Source: DASRRB01 sp036732755 (GTDB lineage: Bacteria; Planctomycetota; B15-G4; SIAN01). From it: DNA of 42,371 bases. Below, piece by piece: positions 1-7,922 of the stretch (its first letter is position 1; each line of letters starts with the position of its first letter). The DNA lies in the NCBI GenBank assembly GCA_036732755.1, contig DAINBU010000034.1:1-42371 (forward strand), read 5' to 3'. A program made the translations under genes and the position numbers. A model generated the notes under the pieces. The model was not told where the DNA came from and ran no database searches. It saw only the letters and a program-made list of their open reading frames with translations.

Positions 1-1
1 C

Positions 2-2563
2 GCATCGGGGACCGCGAAGTTCGAAAAACTCCCCTACCGGACCTACGAGGTCTCGACCTCCCCCACCGGCCGCTGCCCGCTGACGCTGAGCGCCGCCCGC
101 GACGGCCAGCGCTTCGAGCTGATCTTCGGCAAGGGCGCCCCGATCACCGGCAAGGTGGTCGGCGCGAACGACCAGCCGCTCGCGCACGTCTGGGTGCAGG
201 TCCGCTCCGACCTCGGCAGCAGCCGCGCCAACCGCCAGATCCAGGAGGCGATGAAGCAGGGCAAGGACCAGGCCGAGGTGAACGACCTCGTGAAGTCGCT
301 GCCCCACTACCGCGTCGCGGGCGAGACCGGCGACGACGGCACCTTCCGATTCGCCGCCATGCCGGTCGGCCAGAACGTGACGGTGAGCCTCGATCACGAG
401 GAGTACGACGTGCTCGTCGAGTCCTTCGACGTGAAGGACGACAAGCCGGTCGAGAAGCGCTTCGTCCTCCTGCCGCGCACCGAGATCTTCGGCCGCGTCA
501 TCTCGGGCGAGACCGGCGAGCCGCTCGCCGGCGTGAAGATCGAGCTCGGCGAGGGCGGCGTCCCCGCCTCTGCGCTGCGCATGTTCAGCAACGACGTGGT
601 GATCGCGACCGCGACGACCGACCCGAACGGCAACTACCGCTTCCCGCGCGTTCAGCGCGGCCCGCAGGCGCTGTCGATCCAGCACTCCGGCTACGACCAG
701 GTCGAGGAGAACTTCCAGGCCACCGGCGTCGAGCCGTGCCGCCACGACATCAAGCTCTTCAAGTCGGCCGGCCTCACCGGCCAGGTCGTCGACAGCGCGA
801 ACAACCCGATCGAGGGCGTCTCCATCTACTGGAACTACCCCGAGGTCGCGATGCTCACCAACATGGCGGCGCAGGGCGACCCGGCCGCGACGACCATCGC
901 GGACGGCACCTTCCAGGTGCGCAACCTGCCGGTGAACCGCCCGATCACGCTGATCTCGCGCCACGCCGAGTACGTCGACGCCAAGCAGGAGAACATCGTT
1001 CTGCAGCCGGGCGAGAGCCTCACCGGCCTCCAGATCATGATGAGCAAGGGCGGCTCGATCACCGGCTCGGTGGTCGACACGACCCGCCAGCCCGTCGTCG
1101 GCGCGTCGATCGTCGCGAAGGCGGTCCGACCGGCCGGCACCCCGCTCGGCGCGGTCGTCTCGGGTCCCGACGGCGCGTTCATCGTCAACAACACCCCGCC
1201 CGCGGTCTACGACCTCGAGTGCAGCGCCCCCGACTACGTCACCACCACCAAGCCCGACGTGAAGGACGTCACGACCGGCGTCCAGATCGTCCTCGTGAAG
1301 GCGGCGACCTACTCGGGCAGGCTCGTCACCGAGTCCGCCGGCGAGCCCGTGAAGAAGTTCCGCATGCGCGTCCGTCCGTCCGACGGCGCGGCGCTCCGCA
1401 CCGCGACCCGCAGCGAGTCGATGCGTGACGCCGAAGGCAAGTTCGAGATCAAGGGGCTCGCGCCCGGCATGTGGGACTTCGAGTTCACCGCCGACGACTT
1501 CTCGCCGCTCACGGTGCGCGGCATCGCGATGCGCGAGGGCGAGAAGGTCGCGGCCCAGGACATCCGCATCAAGCCCGGCACGACCTGCGCGGGCGTCGTG
1601 AAGACCGACGCCGGCAAGCCGGTCGCGGCCGCGCTGGTGCGCATGCAGTACAACGACTCCTTCTCCGCCGCCGACCGCACCTTCCTCAAGCTGCAGTCGC
1701 AGACGAACAGCAATGGCGAGTTCGAGATCAAGAACCTCGCGACGGGCCGCTACACGATCTGGGTCGGCCACCCGCTCTTCGCGCCGTCGGGCGACAAGGA
1801 CATCACCGTCGCCGAAGGGGACGCGAACAAGGTCGACTTCGAGCTCATGCGCCCCGCGCGCCTGCGCCTCGTGGTCCACGACAAGTCGGGCAACACGGTC
1901 CCCGGCGCGAGCGCATTCCTCTTCCAGGGCGAATCGCCGCTCGACGGCGGCCAGAAGACGCCGGTAAACGGCGGCGCGTCGTTCAAGATGAAGGGCGACC
2001 AGGGCATCAAGGAGGGCATCTCGCTCGGCTCCGATCCCGACTCCACGGGCGGCACCCACGCGAAGGTGAACGACAAGGGCGAGATCACCTGGGCGCGCAA
2101 GAACGCCGGCGAGTGGACGCTTTGGGTCACGGCACAGGGCTTCGTGAAGTACTCGGCGAAGCTCAAGCTCGAGGCCGGCAAGGAGGAGGTCCACGAGGCG
2201 GTCCTGTACGTGGCCGAGCCCGGCATGGCCAACCAGGAAACGCCAATGCGCGCCAACCAAACGCCAAAGCCGAAGAACCCGACGATGGAGAAGCTCACCA
2301 AGGCGCAGCGCGAGCTCATCAAGAAGAAGCGGCGCGGCGAGCCGCTCACGGCCGACGAGAAGAAGCAGTACAAGGAGATCCGCAAGATCCTCCAGGGCGG
2401 TACGGCGGGCGGCGACGGCGCCGACGGCGCGAGCGACCCCGGGGCGAAGAAGGGCAAGAACGGCAAGAAGGCGAAGACGCCGCCGGCCGGCGACGGCCAG
2501 GACGGGGCGAAGCCCCCCGACGGCGGCGGCTCGAACGGCAACGACTCGGGCGGCGGCAACTGA
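2..2563 (+). CDS. Large carboxypeptidase-regulatory-like (CarboxypepD_reg) repeat protein, 5' end outside the window
   Basis: The frame is open from base 2, so the true start lies upstream and at least 853 residues are present. The protein is a string of beta-sandwich units of the CarboxypepD_reg type. Each opens with a G-x-V-x-D/G-x-x-x-x-P-[LVI]-x-G-[AV] pattern, for example ITGKVVGANDQPL, FGRVISGETGEPLAGV, LTGQVVDSANNPIEGV, ITGSVVDTTRQPVVGA and CAGVVKTDAGKPVAAA; I count about seven. G-x-F/Y-x-[FIV] 'progress' strands (such as DGTFRF, NGNYRF, NGEFEI) close the units. The last 120 residues change to a Lys/Glu-rich helical stretch and a Gly/Asp/Lys-rich disordered tail. Proteins of this build are usually exported and sit at the surface, but no signal peptide can be seen because the N-terminus is missing. 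The next gene starts 25 nt downstream, probably in the same transcript. The fold is clear; the ligand or role is unknown. Confidence 0.85.
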   Translation, partial: ASGTAKFEKLPYRTYEVSTSPTGRCPLTLSAARDGQRFELIFGKGAPITGKVVGANDQPLAHVWVQVRSDLGSSRANRQIQEAMKQGKDQAEVNDLVKSLPHYRVAGETGDDGTFRFAAMPVGQNVTVSLDHEEYDVLVESFDVKDDKPVEKRFVLLPRTEIFGRVISGETGEPLAGVKIELGEGGVPASALRMFSNDVVIATATTDPNGNYRFPRVQRGPQALSIQHSGYDQVEENFQATGVEPCRHDIKLFKSAGLTGQVVDSANNPIEGVSIYWNYPEVAMLTNMAAQGDPAATTIADGTFQVRNLPVNRPITLISRHAEYVDAKQENIVLQPGESLTGLQIMMSKGGSITGSVVDTTRQPVVGASIVAKAVRPAGTPLGAVVSGPDGAFIVNNTPPAVYDLECSAPDYVTTTKPDVKDVTTGVQIVLVKAATYSGRLVTESAGEPVKKFRMRVRPSDGAALRTATRSESMRDAEGKFEIKGLAPGMWDFEFTADDFSPLTVRGIAMREGEKVAAQDIRIKPGTTCAGVVKTDAGKPVAAALVRMQYNDSFSAADRTFLKLQSQTNSNGEFEIKNLATGRYTIWVGHPLFAPSGDKDITVAEGDANKVDFELMRPARLRLVVHDKSGNTVPGASAFLFQGESPLDGGQKTPVNGGASFKMKGDQGIKEGISLGSDPDSTGGTHAKVNDKGEITWARKNAGEWTLWVTAQGFVKYSAKLKLEAGKEEVHEAVLYVAEPGMANQETPMRANQTPKPKNPTMEKLTKAQRELIKKKRRGEPLTADEKKQYKEIRKILQGGTAGGDGADGASDPGAKKGKNGKKAKTPPAGDGQDGAKPPDGGGSNGNDSGGGN

Positions 2564-2576
2564 GGTCGTGCGCGCG

Positions 2577-2583
2577 GGAAGGA
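2577..2583 (+). promoter_or_regulatory. Ribosome binding site that decides the FGE-domain gene start
   Basis: GGAAGGA lies 5 nt before the ATG at 2589. The in-frame GTG at 2568, which would add seven residues, has no comparable site, and the signal peptide begins naturally at 2589. Confidence 0.55.
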
Positions 2584-2588
2584 AAGCG

Positions 2589-3911
2589 ATGAATCGTCGG
2601 GGATCCGGGTCGCTCCGCGCCGCGTGGCTCGCGCTCGCGGCCGCCGGTGCGGCGCACGCCGCCGCCGCGCAGGGCACGCCGCCGAAGCCCGCGGCGCCCG
2701 CCGTCGGCGGCGCGGACCAGGGCAAGGCGGTTTCCGGCTACCGTCCCGACAAGTCGGTCCACTCGCGCCTCTCCGCCTTGAAGCCCCCGACCGACGTCGT
2801 CGAGCCGACCGGTCCCGAGCTCGCCGCGAAGCTCGGCCTCGAGGTGGTCGGCCCCGATCCCGCCGACGGCGTCGTCCACTACCGCCACGCGCGCACCGGC
2901 ACGCTCTTCGTCTTCGTGCCGGGCGGCACGTTCAAGTACGGCAGCAACTACTCGGACATCTACTCCAATCGGCAGGTCGCCGAGGCGGCCAATCGCGGCA
3001 AGAACGGCCCCGAGTACTTCGACTGGGAGCAGCCGCAGACCGAGGTCTACGTCTCCCCCTTCTTCATCGGGCGGTGCGAAGTGACCAACGGCGAGTACCG
3101 CCGCTTCCTCGCCGACTGGAAGGCCGGGAAGGTCACCTCCGACCTCGAGTACCCGCTCGGCCCTGAGACGATCGACCACACGCCCTACCTCTCGCAGCGC
3201 GCCGAACTCCCGTTCTGGGGGGAGAACCAGCCGGTCGTCGGCGTGAGCTGGATCGACGCGTGGGCCTACTGCCGCTGGCTCGGCGGCCGCATGCCGACCG
3301 AGGCGGAGTGGGAGAAGGCAGCGCGCGGACCCGACGGCCGCCTCTGGCCGTGGGGCAACGAGTTCGACCCGATGCGCGCCAACACCGCGGAGAGCGGCAA
3401 CCGGCGCTCGCTCGAGGTCGGGACCTACCTCGGCGGCCGCAGCGTCTACGGCGCCCTCGACATGGCCGGCAACGCGCAGGAGTACTGCATCGACTCCTTC
3501 GAGCCGACCGAGTACCGCTTCGTCCGCAAGAAGGACCCCTGCCTGATCGAGCGCTTCCCCCCGTCGCCCAAGCGCACCGTGCGCGGCGGCAACTGGAACT
3601 ACATCTCGCTCCTGCATCGCGCGCGCTGCACGGCGCGCGGCATGGCGCAGATCCAGACGCGCTACAGCGAGGGCTCGGTCGTCTCGACCGACTACCTCAT
3701 CACCGGCATCCGCGTGGTGATCTCGCCGACCCTCGACCTCTACCCGGACGGCGCGCTCGAGCCGCTGCTGCAGGAGCGGGCCAAGTCGATCGAGCGCAAC
3801 AAGCAGCTCAACGCCACGCACTCCGGCGCGCCGCCGGACAAGTCGGACGCGACCGACCCGGCGAGCGACGACTCGGACGGCGGCGGGGCGCCCGCGAAGA
3901 AGGACGACTGA
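2589..3911 (+). CDS. Secreted FGE-sulfatase (SUMF1/EgtB/PvdO-like) domain protein
   Basis: A 440-residue protein. It begins with a signal peptide (NRR followed by an Ala/Leu core up to about residue 27), then a short linker and an FGE-sulfatase fold at roughly residues 110-390. Family landmarks are visible: CEVTNGEYRRF, the SWIDAWAYCRWLGGRMPTEA block with EWEKAARG, WPWGNEFDP, DMAGNAQEYCID and VRGGNWNY. True formylglycine-generating enzymes carry two copper-binding cysteines shortly after the RGGS/N motif. Here that stretch reads NWNYISLLHRARC, without the Cys-x4-Cys pair, so sulfatase-activating activity is unlikely and a structural or binding role fits better. The last 50 residues are acidic and disordered. 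It follows the large repeat protein by 25 nt and is convergent with ribBA. The start was chosen on the RBS and the signal peptide. Confidence 0.85.
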   Translation: MNRRGSGSLRAAWLALAAAGAAHAAAAQGTPPKPAAPAVGGADQGKAVSGYRPDKSVHSRLSALKPPTDVVEPTGPELAAKLGLEVVGPDPADGVVHYRHARTGTLFVFVPGGTFKYGSNYSDIYSNRQVAEAANRGKNGPEYFDWEQPQTEVYVSPFFIGRCEVTNGEYRRFLADWKAGKVTSDLEYPLGPETIDHTPYLSQRAELPFWGENQPVVGVSWIDAWAYCRWLGGRMPTEAEWEKAARGPDGRLWPWGNEFDPMRANTAESGNRRSLEVGTYLGGRSVYGALDMAGNAQEYCIDSFEPTEYRFVRKKDPCLIERFPPSPKRTVRGGNWNYISLLHRARCTARGMAQIQTRYSEGSVVSTDYLITGIRVVISPTLDLYPDGALEPLLQERAKSIERNKQLNATHSGAPPDKSDATDPASDDSDGGGAPAKKDD

Positions 3912-3947
3912 GAGCCTGCCGAGACCGGTTCTGAGCGCGCCGCCGCG

Positions 3948-5180
3948 TCACTGCGGCAGATCGCGCAAGTCGTGGCCGAGCTTGTCGCGCTTCGTGCGCA
4001 GGTAGTCGCGGTTCGAGTCGTTCGCGACGATCTCGATCGGCACGCGCTCGACGATCTCGAGCTGGTAGCCGCGGATCGCGTGGTACTTGCGCGGGTTGTT
4101 CGTGAGCAGCCGGATGCGCTGGATCCCGAGGTCCCGCAGGATCTGCGCCCCGATCCCGTAGTGGCGCACGTCGTCGGGGAAGCCGAGCGCGCGGTTCGCC
4201 TCGACCGTGTTCATGCCCTGCTGCTGCTGCAGGTAGTAGGCGCGCAGCTTGTTCTCGAGCCCGATCCCGCGCCCCTCCTGCTGCATGTAGAGCAGCGCCC
4301 CGCGCCCCTCGCGGCCGATCTGGGCCAGCGCCGAGTGCAGCTGCGCTCCGCAGTCGCAGCGCAGCGACTCGAGCAGGTCGCCCGTGAAGCACGACGAGTG
4401 GACGCGCACCAGCACCGGGTCGGCGATCGGTCCCGCGCGCCGCGACGGATCCTCGATGCCCATCGTGAGCACGACGTGCGGGTCCTTGTCGACGACCGAG
4501 CGGTAGAGGTGGAGGTCGAACTCGCCGTGGCGTGTCGGCAGCTTGACGGAGAGCGTGCGCGAGATCAGCCGCTCGTTCTGGCGGCGGTACTCGATCAGCT
4601 CCTCGATCGACGTCATCTTGAGGCGGTGGCGCTCCGCGAAGCGCTCGAGGTCGGGCAGCCGCGCCATCGTCCCGTCGTCGTTCAGCACCTCGCAGATGAC
4701 GCCGGCCGGCGGCAGCCCCGCGAGCCGGCAGAGGTCGACCATCCCCTCCGTGTGCCCGGTCCGGACCAGCACGCCACCCGGCTCCGCGCGCAGCGGCATC
4801 ACGTGGCCCGGCCGCACCAGCTCGTCGGGCCGGCAGTCGGGCCGGATCGCGGTCCGGATCGTCGCCGCACGGTCGGCGGCGGAGATGCCGGTCGAGATCC
4901 CGTGCCGCGCGTCGATCGAGACGGTGAAGGCGGTGCCGTGGCGCGAGTTGTTGACGCGCGCCTGCGGCTCGAGCTGGAGGCGGTCGATCGACTCGGCGTC
5001 CATGGGGAGGCAGACGAGCCCGCGCCCGTGCGTGATCATGAAGTTGACCGACTCGGGCGAGGCGAGCTCGGCGGCGAGGCAGAGGTCGCCCTCGTTCTCG
5101 CGGTCCTCGTCGTCGACGAGGATCACCATGCGGCCGGCGCGCAGCTCGTCCAGGATCTCGGGGATCGGGCTCAGCGGCAT
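3948..5180 (-). CDS. ribBA: Bifunctional 3,4-dihydroxy-2-butanone 4-phosphate synthase / GTP cyclohydrolase II
   Basis: A cytoplasmic 410-residue enzyme that catalyses both entry reactions of riboflavin synthesis: ribulose 5-phosphate to DHBP plus formate, and GTP to the pyrimidine precursor. The N-terminal half has the DHBP synthase signature DDEDRENEGDLCLAAE near residue 22, HGRGLVCLPM, and the RxGHTEG segment. The C-terminal half has the GTP cyclohydrolase II zinc site SSCFTGDLLESLRCDCGAQL (three Cys ligands), the catalytic EGRGIGL segment and LTNNPRKY. Length matches the family. The start ATG at 5180 gives the canonical N-terminus; the frame runs on further upstream without homology. It lies 68 bp downstream of rpiA on the same strand. 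RpiA produces the ribulose 5-phosphate used by the first domain, so co-transcription makes metabolic sense. No FMN riboswitch could be seen in the short leader. Confidence 0.97.
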   Translation of the reverse strand: MPLSPIPEILDELRAGRMVILVDDEDRENEGDLCLAAELASPESVNFMITHGRGLVCLPMDAESIDRLQLEPQARVNNSRHGTAFTVSIDARHGISTGISAADRAATIRTAIRPDCRPDELVRPGHVMPLRAEPGGVLVRTGHTEGMVDLCRLAGLPPAGVICEVLNDDGTMARLPDLERFAERHRLKMTSIEELIEYRRQNERLISRTLSVKLPTRHGEFDLHLYRSVVDKDPHVVLTMGIEDPSRRAGPIADPVLVRVHSSCFTGDLLESLRCDCGAQLHSALAQIGREGRGALLYMQQEGRGIGLENKLRAYYLQQQQGMNTVEANRALGFPDDVRHYGIGAQILRDLGIQRIRLLTNNPRKYHAIRGYQLEIVERVPIEIVANDSNRDYLRTKRDKLGHDLRDLPQ

Positions 5181-5248
5181 GCGGGGCTCCGAAGCGGAAA
5201 GGGACCCCGAAGATAGCCGCCGCTCGCGCGCGCGGCCCGCAGCGCCGC

Positions 5249-5977
5249 TCAGCGGGCCGCGCGGACCCCGCGGAGCGTCCGCACGCTCCCGCCGGCGGAA
5301 CCGACCAGCGCCTCGTCGGCGAGGCCGACGAAGAGGCCGTGTTCCACCACGCCCGGGATCGCGTCGATCGCCCGCGCGAGCGCCGCGGGATCGTCGATGC
5401 CGGCGAACTTCGCATCGACCACCAGGTTCCCGTGGTCGGTGACGACCGGGCCGTCCTTGCCGCCGCCCTTGCGCACGTCGACGGACGCGCCGAGCTTTTC
5501 GAGCGCGCGCTCGACCGTCCGCAACGCGACCGCGAGCACCTCGACCGGCACCGGCCACTTCTCGCCGAGCCGCCGCACCACCTTCGCCTCGTCGACCAGG
5601 ACGACGAAGCGCGCGGCCGCCGTCGCCACGATCTTCTCGAGCGTGTGGGCCGCGCCGCCGCCCTTGATCAGCGCGAGCTCGGGTCCGACCTCGTCGGCGC
5701 CGTCGAGCGCGAGGTCGAGCTGCGCGACGTCGTTGAGCGCGCGCACCGGGATGCCCGACTTGCGCGCCAGTTCCGCCGCCGACCACGACGTCGGCACGCC
5801 GGTGATGGCGAGCTTCTCCTCGCGGACGCGCCGCCCGAGCTCCTCGATGGCGAAGGCCGCCGTCGACCCGGTGCCGAGTCCGACGACCATCCCGGGACCC
5901 ACGAGCGCGGCGCCCGCGAGTCCGACCTTCCTGCGCGCTTCGAGCTCGGCCGGGCCGGCGCTCTTCTGCACGCTCAC
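5249..5977 (-). CDS. rpiA: Ribose-5-phosphate isomerase A
   Basis: A 242-residue cytoplasmic enzyme interconverting ribose 5-phosphate and ribulose 5-phosphate in the pentose phosphate pathway. The phosphate-binding GLGTGSTA loop is at residues 33-40, the catalytic LDGADEV loop at 91-97, and IKGGGAAHTLEKI follows with Lys105 and the catalytic-base Glu114. These match the E. coli D81/D84/K94/E103 set by pattern. A GTG start at 5977 overlaps the TGA of the upstream dehydrogenase gene (GTGA), suggesting translational coupling. A second GTG lies two codons later and cannot be excluded. ribBA follows at 68 bp and consumes the product. Confidence 0.96.
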   Translation of the reverse strand: MSVQKSAGPAELEARRKVGLAGAALVGPGMVVGLGTGSTAAFAIEELGRRVREEKLAITGVPTSWSAAELARKSGIPVRALNDVAQLDLALDGADEVGPELALIKGGGAAHTLEKIVATAAARFVVLVDEAKVVRRLGEKWPVPVEVLAVALRTVERALEKLGASVDVRKGGGKDGPVVTDHGNLVVDAKFAGIDDPAALARAIDAIPGVVEHGLFVGLADEALVGSAGGSVRTLRGVRAAR

Positions 5978-7779
5978 GGATAGTCCACGTTCATCCGGAG
6001 CTGGTCGATCCAGACGTGGAACTTCGCGCGCGGCGCCTTGCCGCCCGTGGAGGGCGCGCCAGTCGGCGTCCCCGGGATCGCGTGGCCGCCTGCTGGGCCG
6101 AGCAGCGTCGTGTCGCCGGGCGAGCCGGTCCGGGCGTCGATCGCGGTGGCGACGAGCCGCAGCTCGATCGCCTTGTCCGTCGGGCGGATGTACTCGGCCG
6201 GATTGGCGAGCGTCAGGGTGTGGTGGCGGTCGAGGTGCGTGAGGCGGCGGTCGTCGAGCACGTCCCAGGCGCCGGTCACGACGTTGTGCAGGAGGATCTG
6301 CTGGTCGACGATGCCGTCGCAGCGCGACTCGAGGTCGAGCGTCACGGACGTCGGGGCGAGCTCGTTCAGGCGGAAGCTCGCCGAGGCGAGGATCGTGTCG
6401 GGGTGGATCGAGGTCGCGTCGGGGGCGAGGCGCATGCTGAGGTCGTCGCTCTCCTCGAGGTCCTCCACCGTGCCCGCGGCGACGATGCCGTTCGCGACCG
6501 CGAAATCGGCGGTCTCGAGCAGGTCGACCACCGGCCGGATGCGGCTGATCTTGCCGGTGCCGAGGTTGGTCACGTAGAGGTAGCCGTCCGCGCCGACGTG
6601 CATGTCGGTGATCACGGAGAAGCCGTTGCCGGCGAGCACCTTCCCGACCTCGGTGCCGTTGTCGGCGACCTTGTCGGCGACCGTGCCATTCAGCACGAAC
6701 TCGTCGCGCGCCGCCTTCATCTTGAAGTAGTAGATGTTCCCGGTGTTGTTGTCGCCGACGTAGACGTTGTCGCGCAGGTCGGCCGGGAAGCGCTTGCTGT
6801 GGAGGAACTGGATCGCCGTGATCCCGACCGGCACCTTGAACGAGAACTCGGGGTCGAGGTAGGCCGAGCCGGCGAGGTTCACCAGCTGCGACGCGTCGTA
6901 CGACGTGTTGTTGTTCTCGCCGTAGGTCGCGTTGCGCGAGTCGGGGCCCATGATCAGGAGCCAGCCGCTGTTCATCCCCTTCGGGCAGCGGTCGATCTCG
7001 TCGTACTTGTCGGGCCCGTTCTCCGTGTACCAGAGGTTCCCGTTCAGCGGGTCGAACGCCATCCCGTACGAGTTGCGCAGGCCGTAGCTGTACCAGAGGT
7101 GGAGGTCGGAGTCGCTCTCGTTGATGAAGGGGTTGTCGGACGGGATCGAGCCGTCGGTGTTGATGCGGAACACGCCGCCGACGCGCGCGCTGCCGGTCGT
7201 CGCGGTGTTCTGCTCGATGCGCGCGGGGGTGCCCATGCGGCCGCGGTTCAGGTCGCCGGTCACGCCGTAGAGCTTCCCGTCCGGACCGAACTGGATGACG
7301 CCGCCGTCGTGGTTGGGGCCGTTGCCCCCCTGCCCGCTGTCCCCCACGAAGGAGACGAGCGGACCGAAGACCTGCCCGAGGTTGCGGCCGTCGAAGGTGT
7401 AGCGCTCGACGCGGTTGTCGGCCCACTGGCCGCTCGTGTCGCTGCCGGCCGAGGACATCGAGTAGTAGAGGTAGACGTACTGGTTGTTCGCGAAGTCGGG
7501 ATCGAGGGCGAGCCCGAGCCCGCCGCGCTCCGACGAGCGGTCGACGTTCAGGTCGAGCGCGACGTTCCGCACGACGCCCGCCCTCACGCGCTTCACCTTG
7601 CCGGTGTCCTTCTCGAACACGAGCATCTCGTCGGGTCCGACGAACGCGAACGCGGTGGGGTACTTGAGTCCGGTCACCCACGTATCGACGCGCAAGCGCG
7701 TGTCACTCATCGACTGCGCCGAGGCGGTGGCAGCGAGCAAGAGAGGGAGCGCCGACGAGAGGAAACGCCGATGGATCAT
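5974..7779 (-). CDS. Secreted glucose/sorbosone dehydrogenase-like (GSDH, PQQ-type) beta-propeller protein
   Basis: A 601-residue exported protein. A signal peptide (basic IHRR, a Leu/Ala core, ATASA-Q cleavage near residue 21) is followed by a GSDH six-bladed propeller to about residue 430. Typical blocks are LKYPTAFAFVGPDEMLVFEK, GGLGLALDPDF, a GPNHDGGVIQFGPDGKLY segment, GLRNSYGMAFDP and WYTENGPDKYDEI. In soluble PQQ glucose dehydrogenase the equivalent His (here in NHDGG) is the catalytic base and the Arg of LRN contacts PQQ. The last 170 residues are a beta-rich extension that I do not recognise, with T/S/P-rich stretches near the end. The substrate is unknown; periplasmic oxidation of a sugar or polyol is the family expectation. 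The gene overlaps rpiA by 4 bp. Confidence 0.87.
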   Translation of the reverse strand: MIHRRFLSSALPLLLAATASAQSMSDTRLRVDTWVTGLKYPTAFAFVGPDEMLVFEKDTGKVKRVRAGVVRNVALDLNVDRSSERGGLGLALDPDFANNQYVYLYYSMSSAGSDTSGQWADNRVERYTFDGRNLGQVFGPLVSFVGDSGQGGNGPNHDGGVIQFGPDGKLYGVTGDLNRGRMGTPARIEQNTATTGSARVGGVFRINTDGSIPSDNPFINESDSDLHLWYSYGLRNSYGMAFDPLNGNLWYTENGPDKYDEIDRCPKGMNSGWLLIMGPDSRNATYGENNNTSYDASQLVNLAGSAYLDPEFSFKVPVGITAIQFLHSKRFPADLRDNVYVGDNNTGNIYYFKMKAARDEFVLNGTVADKVADNGTEVGKVLAGNGFSVITDMHVGADGYLYVTNLGTGKISRIRPVVDLLETADFAVANGIVAAGTVEDLEESDDLSMRLAPDATSIHPDTILASASFRLNELAPTSVTLDLESRCDGIVDQQILLHNVVTGAWDVLDDRRLTHLDRHHTLTLANPAEYIRPTDKAIELRLVATAIDARTGSPGDTTLLGPAGGHAIPGTPTGAPSTGGKAPRAKFHVWIDQLRMNVDYP

Positions 7780-7922
7780 GGTTCAACCCCGAATTGCCGA
7801 CCCGATGCGTCGTTCGAAGAAGCCGCAAGTCGTACCGAAGTCGCGGGGCATTGAGAAGCGACTCGGACCGGACGGATCGCCGGCGGCGGCTTTCTCCGTG
7901 AAATCCCTTCCTTGCCGGCACT

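Noticed and set aside
3911..3948. Possible terminator between the convergent FGE-domain and ribBA genes
   Set aside because: Only a short ACCGGT palindrome is present; there is no usable stem or T-run.
5181..5248. FMN riboswitch before ribBA
   Set aside because: The leader is only 68 nt and lacks the RFN conserved blocks.
7780..7922. Possible riboswitch or small RNA between gyrA and the dehydrogenase gene
   Set aside because: Short repeats of AAGTCG/AGTCG are visible, but they form no stable stem and match no known element.
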